Assembly (NCBI GenBank): GCA_016186995.1
Contig: JACPKQ010000022.1
Span: 1 to 64,000 of the forward strand
DNA: 64,000 bases
Direction: 5' to 3'
Source: Deltaproteobacteria bacterium
GTDB lineage: Bacteria > Bdellovibrionota > JACOXK01
The notes under the pieces are model-generated. The model did no database searches. It saw nothing but the letters and a program-made list of their open reading frames with translations, and was not told the DNA's origin. Positions within the stretch are counted from its first letter, which is position 1, and the number at the start of each line of letters is the position of its first letter. Shown one piece after another: positions 24,773 to 34,501 of the stretch. The translations under genes were made by a program, and so were the position numbers.

Positions 24773-26917
24773 ATGCTGAAGAAGTCCCTAGTAGTAGTCG
24801 TTGCAGTTTTTGTTTTTTCAAACTTAGCTCACAGTATACCTATCTATCTTAAAAAGAATATTTTTGATCCAGAAAAAATCCCAGTTGAAAGAATAGAACC
24901 TTTATTTTCTTTTGGTGATGAGTTTAAGGCTCAGAACTTTTTAGTACAATTTAAAAGTGTGATTTCGGAAAGTTTAAAACAGGATCTTTTAAGTCATAAT
25001 GTAGAAATACTTTCCTATATACCAGAAAACACCCTTGTTCTTTCTTTAACAAGAGATCAAATCATAAATTTTAAAAATTCTTCTGATATTTTAGGGATTT
25101 TTCCTTTAAAATTTGAGTATAAAATTTCAGAAAAAATAAAACCTGTAAGTATTTTTGATAAAGAAACAAGTTTTATTCTTTCTATACAGATTTTTGATCA
25201 TCAATTCCAGGAAGAACTTATTTCTTTTTTAGAGAGTAATAATCAAGAAATATTTGTAGCTTCAAAAAAAAGAGTGATAGCGCGTATTTCTTATGATTTG
25301 CTTTACAAAGTGGCTCAGTTTTCAAGCGTTGAGTGGATTGAAAGATATGAAGAACCCCAATTCTTATATTATCCTATGATGACATTGGATGAAAAAGAAC
25401 CTCAAGAGCCACCCACTGAAGGAGATTATGACAAACTTACAGGTTATGAAAGTGGGGTTCGTATTTTAAGAACACAACTTTCCTATCAAATGGGTTTATT
25501 GGGACAGCGTCAAATCGTTGCCATGGCTGACACAGGGGTTTCTCAAGGAAAAATCGACAAAACTTTGCACCAAGATCTAAAAGACCGCCTTCTTAAAGGA
25601 TATGCCGAAGGCTTTTTTAGTAACTCATGGGCAGATCCTCTAGGACACGGTACGCATGTTGCAGGCTCTATTGCTGGAGATGGTTTTACTTCTAAAGGAA
25701 AGATTAGAGGCACTGCTTATGCTTCCGGACTCATAGTTCAATCAATGATGACAGGTTTGGGGGGCATGTTTCCTCCTCAAGACTTACACCGACTTTTTGA
25801 AAAAACATATAATGATGGAGCACGAATTCATTCTAATAGTTGGGGACTTCCTATGTCTCATGGGGAATATGAAAGTTTTTCTGTGGATGTAGATCAATTT
25901 TCTTGGGAATTTCAAGATTTTCTTCCTGTCTTTGCAGCAGGGAACAATGGGGGAGATTTCAATAAAGATGGTATTATTGATGAACGTTCAATTTTAGCTC
26001 CTTCTGTTGCGAAAAATAGTTTATCAGTAGGTGCAAGTGAAAATCTTGTTTTTGTAGGGGGCATTCAAAGAAAATGGGGTGTGTTACTTGATGCAGATAA
26101 GAAATGGGGAGTTCCCCCTATTAGTGAAGACCTTATTTCTGATAATGAAAATGGAGTCGCTGCTTTTAGTAGTCGAGGTCCTACAGCGGATGGAAGGCTA
26201 AAACCTGATGTCGTAGCACCAGGAACTAATGTTTTATCTCTTCGATCCTCTCATCCTGATGCTGAACAGCTCTGGGGTGCGTATGACAGTCATTATGTAT
26301 GGAGTGGCGGGACAAGCATGTCTACCCCACTGGTCACTGGATCTCTTGCCATTATCAGACAGTATTATACTGAGGTAGAAAAACTTAAATTTGTTTCTTC
26401 AGCACTTCTTAAAGCAACCATTATGAATGGTGCGTATGACATGTACCCAGGACAGTTTGGAGATATTGAAAAGAAAGAACTTCCACATCGTCGTCCTAAT
26501 ATTCATGAAGGGTGGGGGCGTGTTGATATTGATAACACACTTTTTAAACCTTTCTTTTATTTGGATGAAAGAGTGGGGCTTCCTGTAGGGGGAAAGAAAA
26601 CTTTAAAAGTTAAAGTTTTAAGTTTGGATAAGCCTTTAAGATTTACCATGGCTTATACAGATTATCCTGGTTCACCCTCTGCATCTCGAGCACTGGTGAA
26701 TGATCTTGATATAACGATAACCGACCCACAAGGCAAAATTCATTTTCCAAATGGTTTAGGTAAAGCTGATCGTCTTAATAATGTTGAAACCATTGATATT
26801 CTTCAACCTGTTGTGGGTGTTTATACTGTTGAAGTTGAGGGTTATCAAATACCTCAGGGTAAAAATGGAAAACAACCTTTTGCTCTTGTAGCCTCAGGTG
26901 ACTTTCAAAAACTTTAA
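24773..26917 (+). CDS. secreted S8 (subtilisin-like) serine protease
   Basis: MADTGVS, DPLGHGTHVAGSIAG, SGGTSMSTPLVTGSLA catalytic triad motifs; signal peptide. Confidence 0.95.
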   Translation: MLKKSLVVVVAVFVFSNLAHSIPIYLKKNIFDPEKIPVERIEPLFSFGDEFKAQNFLVQFKSVISESLKQDLLSHNVEILSYIPENTLVLSLTRDQIINFKNSSDILGIFPLKFEYKISEKIKPVSIFDKETSFILSIQIFDHQFQEELISFLESNNQEIFVASKKRVIARISYDLLYKVAQFSSVEWIERYEEPQFLYYPMMTLDEKEPQEPPTEGDYDKLTGYESGVRILRTQLSYQMGLLGQRQIVAMADTGVSQGKIDKTLHQDLKDRLLKGYAEGFFSNSWADPLGHGTHVAGSIAGDGFTSKGKIRGTAYASGLIVQSMMTGLGGMFPPQDLHRLFEKTYNDGARIHSNSWGLPMSHGEYESFSVDVDQFSWEFQDFLPVFAAGNNGGDFNKDGIIDERSILAPSVAKNSLSVGASENLVFVGGIQRKWGVLLDADKKWGVPPISEDLISDNENGVAAFSSRGPTADGRLKPDVVAPGTNVLSLRSSHPDAEQLWGAYDSHYVWSGGTSMSTPLVTGSLAIIRQYYTEVEKLKFVSSALLKATIMNGAYDMYPGQFGDIEKKELPHRRPNIHEGWGRVDIDNTLFKPFFYLDERVGLPVGGKKTLKVKVLSLDKPLRFTMAYTDYPGSPSASRALVNDLDITITDPQGKIHFPNGLGKADRLNNVETIDILQPVVGVYTVEVEGYQIPQGKNGKQPFALVASGDFQKL

Positions 26918-27000
26918 ACCTTGTTATCCAGGGCTTTTCTTTTTGTCATCCCAAGGCCCTGACCGGGGGATCCAGATTCTTCTTCAGCCTTGGTTCTTGA

Positions 27001-27155
27001 AATGGTTAGTGTCTTTCGCTTCATGGCTCGCTACACTTGTCATATCGGATTCTTCATTATCCCGTAAGTGCTAAAGCACTGTCCGGGATGATAGAATGCT
27101 GAATATTTGCAACCATAGGCTGCGCTTTACTTCCGCTCCAGACACTGACCATTTC
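27001..27155. repeat. composite repeat type II (copy A)
   Basis: Ends AATGGTTAGTGTCTTTCGCTTCATGGCTCGCT ... CCGCTCCAGACACTGACCATT; inner ATCCCGTAAGTGCTAAAGCACTGTCCGGGAT palindrome. Confidence 0.85.
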
Positions 27156-27220
27156 CGAACATGGTTGCGAATTATGTCATGTTTATGAAAGAATCTAAAC
27201 TCGAGAATAAAACTATAGGG

Positions 27221-27420
27221 CAAAAGATATAAAGAGGTGGGACTGTGTTTCAAAAAAACCTTCTCGCAGGCCAAAGCGGGCATGGATTTTTTACGAAGTG
27301 AAAAAGAGCGTCGGCCGAGAGAGAGCGCAAAATTCTCGCAGGGAATTTTGATAGCGTGTTTTTGAGAAATACAGTCCCACCGATGTAATATATCGAGGGA
27401 AGTACTATCCCTATCTTTTG
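27221..27420. repeat. composite repeat type I (variant interior)
   Basis: Shares GGCAAAAGATA start and GAAGTACTATCCCTATCTTTTG end with other type I copies; interior GTGGGACTGTGTTTC/GAAATACAGTCCCAC inverted repeat. Confidence 0.75.
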
Positions 27421-27488
27421 TGGCCACTTCAAGAACCTAAAGTTGTTGGGATCATTCCAAGAATCTAGCGATGGGACCGCCATAGTTT

Positions 27489-28430
27489 TCAATAGAAATT
27501 TGTTCTAAACTCATATATGGGAGAAAGATTTTTTTCTTGGGAAATGATTTTGTAATAGTAGGTTTGGTTGGATTCTAAATTTTCAAATTTTATTTTATAT
27601 TCTTTTAAAGGTTTTTGTTGGTCTATTTTTTTCTCTAAATTTTTAGTTTTTCCATAGTATATAGTAATGGGTGCTTCTTGGTTAAGTATAATTTCTAAAA
27701 GGGCTGAGTGTGATGTAATTTGTGAAACTGTTGGAGAAAGCTCTAATTCAATTGTTAGGGGTTTTTTGGTTAGCTCTGGTGTCATTCCTTCAAACAGTTG
27801 AGACATTTTTTTAGCACCCGATGCATTTTGAATTTCTACTTTAAAAAAATACTTTGTTTGTGGTTTTAAATCTTCTAAATCAATTTCATGTTTTTCACCA
27901 AGAACCAGAACTTCTTGAGACTGTTGTAAATTTGTATCTGTTCCATAACGAATAGTTCCAACAGTTGGAACGTTTGTTTCCCAATAAAGTTTTGCCATTC
28001 CGTTATGGGCTTCAAACTGAGGTTGTTTTGCAAAAAGTGGATAAAGCTGTGGAAGTTTAAGTTTTGTTTTAAAGCTATAAATTTGGGTATTTATCTCTTT
28101 TCCTGCATTATTTTTAAGAGTCAGTTTGAAGTAATACTGTGTGTTAGGAGAAAGATTTTGAAGTTTTACTCTATGAAATTTTGCATTAGGAGAATCTATT
28201 TTTAAGTTAAGAAGATTAACATTGTGACCATAGTAAAGCATTGCGGAGGCAAGTTCATCAGACATCCATTCAATAGAAACATGATTTGTTTCAATGAGGT
28301 TTACAACAGGAGCTGATTCAAAAGAAAGTGCCTTTAACCATAATGGAAATAGGAATATGATAATCAAAAAGGTAGCGCTCAAAAAGCCCTTTCCCCAGAA
28401 TCCGAATTTTTGTTCTTTCAGAGATAGCAA
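27489..28430 (-). CDS. secreted or anchored protein with three fibronectin-type-III-like domains
   Basis: Fn3 ends NLSPNTQYYFKLTL, DLKPQTKYFFKVEI, NLESNQTYYYKII. The track ORF extends to 28697 but that N-terminus is largely repeat sequence; start uncertain. Confidence 0.65.
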   Translation of the reverse strand: MLSLKEQKFGFWGKGFLSATFLIIIFLFPLWLKALSFESAPVVNLIETNHVSIEWMSDELASAMLYYGHNVNLLNLKIDSPNAKFHRVKLQNLSPNTQYYFKLTLKNNAGKEINTQIYSFKTKLKLPQLYPLFAKQPQFEAHNGMAKLYWETNVPTVGTIRYGTDTNLQQSQEVLVLGEKHEIDLEDLKPQTKYFFKVEIQNASGAKKMSQLFEGMTPELTKKPLTIELELSPTVSQITSHSALLEIILNQEAPITIYYGKTKNLEKKIDQQKPLKEYKIKFENLESNQTYYYKIISQEKNLSPIYEFRTNFY

Positions 28431-28571
28431 TAGTACTTCCTTCGGGTACGCCGTCGCTTTTTTCCTGCGAAAAAGCGCGGCTCGCGTCTCAGGCAATCTG
28501 CTGCATATTCTATGCAGACCAAGCCAGATTGCCTTCCGACACGACCCTCTGTAAGTACTATCCCTATCTCT
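28421..28571. repeat. composite repeat type I (copy 1)
   Basis: AGATAGCAATAGTACTTCCTTCGGGTACGCCGTCGC...CCTTCCGACACGACCCTCTGTAAGTACTATCCCTATCTC. Confidence 0.88.
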
Positions 28572-28732
28572 TAAACTAAATTTTGAGTTCATGTGAGAAG
28601 TCTTGGGGTGTGAAGCATTCTGACGCAACATAAAATTACCTGGTGTATTTTGAGTGGCCGAAGGCTTTTTGAGCGCGGTCATAAAAAAATGTTTCATTTA
28701 CTCCCCTTCATTTTCGAAGTACGATTGTATTT

Positions 28733-29488
28733 ATGTATAAACTGAATACTTCTATTCTACTGGATCATCTTACATGGCCACAAGTAGAAAAAAAAATAAA
28801 TGAAGGATATAAGAATATACTTCTTGGGGTGGGTTCTACCGAACAACATGGGCCTCATTTGCCTCTTTTTACAGATGCTTTTTGTGGGGACGTCATTGGA
28901 AATGCGGTTTCAGAAAATATTGGAAAAACACTTCAAGCCCCTACTATTCGTGTGGGGTGTTCAAGCGCCCATTTGGGATTTCCTGGTACCATGTCCATCA
29001 GTGCGCAAACACTTAAAAAGCTCATTTTAGAATATGGTGAGAGCCTTTCTTTAACGCCTTTTAAAAACTTTATTATTGTGCCTACGCACGGAGGTAATTT
29101 TAAACCTATTTTAGATCTCCTCGAAGAAACAGGCGGGAAAATTAACAAACTTAAACTTATAGCCTATACAGATTTTGAAGAACTTATGGTACGTTTTCAC
29201 GAAGCCTCTCAAAAATTTAAAATATCCCGAGAAGATGCAGGGCTTCATGCAGGAGAAATTGAAACCTCTATTATGCTTTATTTAAGTAAAGAATTTATCC
29301 AAGGTAAAACCTTTGAAAAAGGAACTTTGAATTTTTCAACGGTAGAAGAGGTTTATAAAAAAGGAACTCGATCTTTATCTAAAAATGGTATTTTAGGAAA
29401 TCCAAAAACAGCCACCGCAGAAAAAGGAAAAGTTTATCTTCAGTGTTATGTTGACGCTGTTACCCAATACCTCAAGAAAAATTTATAG
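28733..29488 (+). CDS. creatininase family protein
   Basis: ILLGVGSTEQHGPHLPLFTDAF; HGGN; DAGLHAGEIETSIML. Confidence 0.92.
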   Translation: MYKLNTSILLDHLTWPQVEKKINEGYKNILLGVGSTEQHGPHLPLFTDAFCGDVIGNAVSENIGKTLQAPTIRVGCSSAHLGFPGTMSISAQTLKKLILEYGESLSLTPFKNFIIVPTHGGNFKPILDLLEETGGKINKLKLIAYTDFEELMVRFHEASQKFKISREDAGLHAGEIETSIMLYLSKEFIQGKTFEKGTLNFSTVEEVYKKGTRSLSKNGILGNPKTATAEKGKVYLQCYVDAVTQYLKKNL

Positions 29489-29500
29489 TTATTTAAAAAT

Positions 29501-29530
29501 AAAAAAGGGGCAGCTACGCTGCCCCTTTTT
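29501..29530. terminator. bidirectional intrinsic terminator
   Basis: AAAAAAGGGGCAGC-TAC-GCTGCCCCTTTTT between convergent genes. Confidence 0.9.
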
Positions 29531-29548
29531 GTTGATACGACAATATGT

Positions 29549-30208
29549 TTATTTACCTTTGTTGAGTTTGTAAGAATCGATCCATTGTCCAGTTGGAGTT
29601 CTGTAAGCGATCCATTTTTCACCATTGCTGCGCTTTTCATACTGACCAGGAAGCCATGTCATAATTTGACCATTTTGCTTTCCGTCAGAGGTGTCTCTGA
29701 CGACAAGAACTTTCCAACGATGCCCACTCCATGTCTCAAGCTGTGGTCTTGCAGAATCTAAAAGGCGTGGAGGAAGTCCTTCTTGTTGAACTCGAACGAC
29801 ATAAGTCCACCCACGGCGTGGGTCACCTTCTTTAAATCTCCAGTATTCCCAGCCTTCTGTAATGTTTTCATCCATGGGTGCCCAGGTCACAAAGTGCCCT
29901 TCAGCATCTCTAACAACAAGCCGCTCAAGTTGCTCTCCACCTTTGGCTTCCCATTTTTCAATAAAACCTCTAAAGCCTGTGACAAAGGTTCCATCTTCAT
30001 GGCGTGCCACCCAAGAGCTTTGCTGCGTGCCATCATCCCATTGTTCAGGGGTTAACTTACCCCAACGAAGAAACTCTCCGTCATCATTTCTTTCTGCAAA
30101 GACAAGCCCTGTCTTGCGCCATCGCTCTAACTGATGAGCAGCATCAGAGAACAAGGGTAGAAAAAATAATGAAATGAGGAAAAGAAAAGAAATCCTACGT
30201 AGAAACAT
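29549..30208 (-). CDS. secreted Trp-rich repeat protein of unknown function
   Basis: Signal peptide MFLRRISFLFLISLFFLPLFSDA; repeating W...VVRDxxGxFxTWxP units. Confidence 0.65.
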   Translation of the reverse strand: MFLRRISFLFLISLFFLPLFSDAAHQLERWRKTGLVFAERNDDGEFLRWGKLTPEQWDDGTQQSSWVARHEDGTFVTGFRGFIEKWEAKGGEQLERLVVRDAEGHFVTWAPMDENITEGWEYWRFKEGDPRRGWTYVVRVQQEGLPPRLLDSARPQLETWSGHRWKVLVVRDTSDGKQNGQIMTWLPGQYEKRSNGEKWIAYRTPTGQWIDSYKLNKGK

Positions 30209-30455
30209 ACACGACCTCCTTATGTTACTCTTACATTTCACCACAACGATACTCCACGTGTGGTTTGCAGGCATATCTATAGAAATGTATTTTTTATGTC
30301 AACCCTATAAACAGTTTTGTTAAGAAAATATTCGCTTTGATTTCCAGAATGATTTTAATAACTTATGTTAAATCTGATTAAATATAGATCACTTTATAGG
30401 TGGGTGAAAAACAATGTTAAAATTATAACTTATTGATTTTATTGAGTGTATTTCT

Positions 30456-30471
30456 TGGCACAGGCTTTGCT
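30456..30471 (+). promoter_or_regulatory. sigma-54 (-24/-12) promoter
   Basis: TGGCACAGGCTTTGCT matches TGGCACRNNNNTTGCW, 48 nt before GTG start. Confidence 0.85.
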
Positions 30472-30518
30472 TAATGACCCCTAGTAAATGATCTTCATGG
30501 TCATTAAGGGGAATTTCG

Positions 30519-32360
30519 GTGCGGGGACTTTTTCATTTTTTTCTATTTGTAAACCTTTTCTTGTCTATGTCATTGCGCGCTGAAGGCGAAGCAATCCCAT
30601 CACCTTCAGTGATGAGATCACCACGCTTTGCTCATGATGACAAAAATAACAGCGGGGATCTAAAAAAAATCGAAGGCATTCATGTTCTCACATTAAAAGG
30701 GTCTTCGTTTGAAAGAGCCTATCAACATGGATTTCTTCTTAAAAAAGAAATTAAAAAAGGAATGATTCCTTTTTATGCTGCACTTCTTAAAAAAACACTC
30801 GAGAAAATTCCTTCAAAAAAATTTCAAGATTCTATTGGAGAATATATTGATCTTTTTCTTCTGGATCCAATGCGATCTTATGTTTCAGATCAAGTGAAAG
30901 ATGAATTGAAAGCACTTGCTTGGGCAAGTGGGTTAGATGAAAAAAATTATCTTAATGCCACAATTCTTCCAGATACTTTTTTACTTGTTCTTTCTCTTCT
31001 TTATGAAAATGGAATTATTTTAGATCGTTCTCAATTTGGTTGTACTTCTTTTGCCGCACAAGAAAGCATAACAGAAGATGGTTCTCTTATTGTTGGAAGA
31101 AATCTTGATTATGATGGAATCGGACTTTGGGACGAAAACCCAACGCTTATGATCAATCAACCTCACGATGCATATAAATATGTTTCTGTTACCTCTGCTG
31201 GTGTTCATACAGGAGGAATTACAGCTATTAATGAACACGGCCTTTCTTTAAGCCTTCACCAGGTTCTTTGTACAGATGTAAGTTTGGGTGAGCCTATCAT
31301 TCAAGTGGGTGATAGAATCATACGAGAAGCCAAAACTATTGAAGAAGCTTATAAAATCGCTAAAAACAGTGATATTTCTGGTTGTTGGAGTTATCTCATT
31401 ACAGATCAGGCACAACATAAATCAAGAATTGCTGTTTTATCTTTATCTGCAACGGATCATAAGCTTCAGTTTTTTAAAGATCATATAGAGGTTTCTAATT
31501 TTTTTCTCAACAAAAAAATGCATGAGAAAGAATATGAAATTTCTCCCTCTATTACACAAAGTTCTCTCAATCGATTTTTAAGAATGAGGCAGTTGGTTGA
31601 AAATAATTTAGGAAAAATGAATATTGAAAAAGCTCAAAGTATTCTCAGTGATCAGTATGATCTTTCTGTTAAAAGAGAAAGAGAGGCAAGCCCACACATC
31701 ATCAGTGTTATTAATAATATTCAGTCTGTTATTTTTAAAATAGAAAAACCATCTCAAGGAAAAGAATCTATTTCAAAAAGAATACAGATTTGGGTTTCAA
31801 ATGGAAAGGCTCCAGTAGCACAAGGAGACTATATCGGTTTTGATTTTGAAGGAAACATACTTGGAAAGCTTGCCAAAAAGAAAAACAAAAGTGATTCACT
31901 TGATGCTTATCTTAAAGCCTATAAAGCTTTGTATGAAGGAAATGATGAAGATGTTTTAAAATTTTTAGAAGAAGCTCACAATGATAAACCTTCTGAAACA
32001 ACCTATACGTATGTATTAGCATTATATCTTTTAAAAATGAAGAAGTGGGAAGAAGCACTTTCTCAGTTTGAGAAGGTTAAGGGTGAAGAGCTTAGTTTTT
32101 ATGAGACACTTGTCTATGCCTATTACTATGGGGTGTGTTTGGAAAAATTAGAAAAACAAGATGAGGCTCTTAAAATTTATGAAAAAATTCTAACGAAAGT
32201 TCCCGAGGGCGAGCTTAAAAAGGCGGTTGAGGAGAGAATGAGGAATCCAGAAGGAGATCTTCAAATGATCCCGGATCTTAAATTATTAGATACTATTGGA
32301 TATCGTTTAAACATGCCAAAACCATTAAAATCATTGAACAATGGGGGTTCTCGACCTTGA
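30519..32360 (+). CDS. C45-family (acyl-CoA:6-APA acyltransferase-like) NTN hydrolase with C-terminal TPR
   Basis: FGCTSFAAQESITEDGSLIVGRNLDYDGIGLW; GGITAINEHGLSLSLHQV; TPR-like C-terminus. Confidence 0.8.
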   Translation: MRGLFHFFLFVNLFLSMSLRAEGEAIPSPSVMRSPRFAHDDKNNSGDLKKIEGIHVLTLKGSSFERAYQHGFLLKKEIKKGMIPFYAALLKKTLEKIPSKKFQDSIGEYIDLFLLDPMRSYVSDQVKDELKALAWASGLDEKNYLNATILPDTFLLVLSLLYENGIILDRSQFGCTSFAAQESITEDGSLIVGRNLDYDGIGLWDENPTLMINQPHDAYKYVSVTSAGVHTGGITAINEHGLSLSLHQVLCTDVSLGEPIIQVGDRIIREAKTIEEAYKIAKNSDISGCWSYLITDQAQHKSRIAVLSLSATDHKLQFFKDHIEVSNFFLNKKMHEKEYEISPSITQSSLNRFLRMRQLVENNLGKMNIEKAQSILSDQYDLSVKREREASPHIISVINNIQSVIFKIEKPSQGKESISKRIQIWVSNGKAPVAQGDYIGFDFEGNILGKLAKKKNKSDSLDAYLKAYKALYEGNDEDVLKFLEEAHNDKPSETTYTYVLALYLLKMKKWEEALSQFEKVKGEELSFYETLVYAYYYGVCLEKLEKQDEALKIYEKILTKVPEGELKKAVEERMRNPEGDLQMIPDLKLLDTIGYRLNMPKPLKSLNNGGSRP

Positions 32361-32450
32361 TTTTTATAATGCAACGTGTTATAAAGATGCATTGCTTGAA
32401 TTAGATTTTAAGCCACATACATACTTATTCCCCTTATGGAGGAAGTTATT

Positions 32451-32939
32451 ATGTTCAAGGTAGGAGACACTGCCGTTTACCCGGCTCATGGCGTTGCAGT
32501 TGTAAAAGACATCGAAAACAAGATGATCTCCGGCAAAAAAATGCAGTTTTATATATTAAAAATTCTTGATAATGGCATGACCGTTATGGTGCCTAAAGAT
32601 AATGCTGAATCTGTTGGTTTAAGACAGATTATTGCTAAAGAGAAAGTGCCTAAGGTTATGAGGATTCTTAAAGATAAAACCCGCAATCGTGCTTATGATC
32701 ATTTAACGTGGAACAGGCGTTACCGAGAATACATGGAAAAAATTAAGACCGGCTCTGTTTATGAAATTGCTGAGGTTTTAAGAGATCTTTTCTTGTTAAG
32801 AACAGATAAAGATCTTTCTTTCGGAGAGAAAAGAATGCTTGAAACAGCCCGTAACCTTCTTGTTAAAGAGTTATCTCTTGCTAAGAAAGTAGAAGAAACA
32901 AAGATGGAAGCTGAAATTCGCCAGATTTTTGAGAATTAA
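32451..32939 (+). CDS. carD: CarD-family transcriptional regulator
   Basis: MFKVGDTAVYPAHGVAVVKDIE...; SD GGAGG. Confidence 0.95.
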   Translation: MFKVGDTAVYPAHGVAVVKDIENKMISGKKMQFYILKILDNGMTVMVPKDNAESVGLRQIIAKEKVPKVMRILKDKTRNRAYDHLTWNRRYREYMEKIKTGSVYEIAEVLRDLFLLRTDKDLSFGEKRMLETARNLLVKELSLAKKVEETKMEAEIRQIFEN

Positions 32940-32955
32940 TTAAAAAATATATAAT

Positions 32956-32992
32956 GTCATCCCGGAAGTGCGAAGCACTGTCCGGGGTCTAG
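32956..32992. repeat. short palindromic repeat GTCATCCCGGAAGTGCGAAGCACTGTCCGGGGTCTAG
   Basis: Inverted arms; same family as 59250 and 27056 copies. Confidence 0.8.
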
Positions 32993-33061
32993 CATTTCTG
33001 GATTCTAGGCCTCTTATGACATTTTCGTGCGGGATAGAAAATAAAGTGCTATAAAAAAGAA

Positions 33062-34501
33062 ATGGGAAAAAGACGTTATCGCTATGCACCGAGTCCTACA
33101 GGAGTTCTTCATGTGGGCAATGCAAGAACAGCTATTTATAATTGGCTTTTAGCTCGTCATTACGAAAGTACTCTTATTTTAAGAATTGAAGATACGGATA
33201 AGGAACGCTCTACTCCAGAATCTGAAAAAGCCATACTTCAAGATCTTAAATGGCTAGGGTTGGATTGGGATGAAGGTCCTGATAAAGGGGGTGATTGTGG
33301 CCCCTATCGTCAGTCTGAGCGAGGGCATCTTTATGAAGAGTATCAACACATTCTTCTCCAAAAAAAGAGGGCTTATTATTGTTTCTGTACACCAGAAGAA
33401 CTCAAGCAACAAAGAGAAGAACTTTTAAGTCAAAGTTTGATGCCTCAATATACAGGGCGATGTCTTAAATATTCAGAGTCCCAAGTTAAAATTTTCCTTA
33501 ACCAGAATAAACCTTATGTTGTAAGATATCATGTTCTTCCAGGTGATCCTGTCATTGTGCATGACCAGGTTCGAGGAGATGTGAAGTTTGAAAGAGAAAC
33601 GATTGGAGATTTTGTTATTGCAAAATCAGATGGTGGAGCAACGTATCAATTTGCTTGTGTGGTGGATGATGCTCTTATGAAAGTTACCCATGTTGTAAGA
33701 GGGGATGATCATCTTTCAAACACACCCAAACAATTACTCATTTTTGAAGATTTGGGTTTTAAACCCCCTGTTTATGCACATCTTCCAATGGTTTTAGGGA
33801 TTGATCGGAAAAAGCTTTCTAAAAGGCATGGGGCTGTTTCAGTAGGTGAATATAAAGAAAAAGGTTATTTACCGCACGCATTTTTGAATTTTCTTGTGCT
33901 TTTAGGATGGTCTTCAGAAACAGAAGATGAACTTTTAGAAAAAGAAAGACTTATCAAAGAGTTTACTGAAAAACGCCTTTCTCGAAGTCCTTCTATTTTT
34001 GAAACAGGAAAACTTGATTGGATGAACGGCCAGTATATTCGAAAACTCTCATTAGAAGAGTTTTACCAATCAGAGCTTAGTTTTATTGAAAAAGAATACG
34101 ATCTTAAAAGGATGGATATAAAATGGTTAAAACAAGTTCTTGCTGTACTTCAAACTGCTGTTGTAAAATTGCCAGATATTTGTAAAGAGCTTGAAATCTT
34201 TTTTGAAGATCGATTTCATTTATCTCCCGAAGTGAAAAAAGAATTTCAAAATGAAGATTTTAAAAAAGTACTTATAGGGCTTAAAGAATTTCTAGAAAAG
34301 AGTGAAACAAGTGATTTTGAAGTTATTAAAAAAAGCGTTTCAGAGCAAACCGGGGCAAAGGGCAAAAACCTATTTATGCCTTTAAGACTTGCTATTACAG
34401 GACAAAAACACGGGCCTGAACTTTCTCTTGTTGTACCTCTTTTAGGGTATAAAAATTTGAAAAAAAGAATAGAACACACTATGAAGGAATTAGGTTTATG
34501 A
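33062..34501 (+). CDS. gltX: glutamyl-tRNA synthetase
   Basis: RYAPSPTGVLHVGNARTAIYNWL; KLSKRHGA. Confidence 0.97.
   Translation: MGKRRYRYAPSPTGVLHVGNARTAIYNWLLARHYESTLILRIEDTDKERSTPESEKAILQDLKWLGLDWDEGPDKGGDCGPYRQSERGHLYEEYQHILLQKKRAYYCFCTPEELKQQREELLSQSLMPQYTGRCLKYSESQVKIFLNQNKPYVVRYHVLPGDPVIVHDQVRGDVKFERETIGDFVIAKSDGGATYQFACVVDDALMKVTHVVRGDDHLSNTPKQLLIFEDLGFKPPVYAHLPMVLGIDRKKLSKRHGAVSVGEYKEKGYLPHAFLNFLVLLGWSSETEDELLEKERLIKEFTEKRLSRSPSIFETGKLDWMNGQYIRKLSLEEFYQSELSFIEKEYDLKRMDIKWLKQVLAVLQTAVVKLPDICKELEIFFEDRFHLSPEVKKEFQNEDFKKVLIGLKEFLEKSETSDFEVIKKSVSEQTGAKGKNLFMPLRLAITGQKHGPELSLVVPLLGYKNLKKRIEHTMKELGL

Noticed and set aside
27071-27492. 118-aa and 80-aa minus-strand ORFs
   Set aside because: They lie within composite repeats; open frames come from repeat sequence.
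28294-28554. 86-aa plus-strand ORF
   Set aside because: Antisense to the Fn3 gene and repeat type I.
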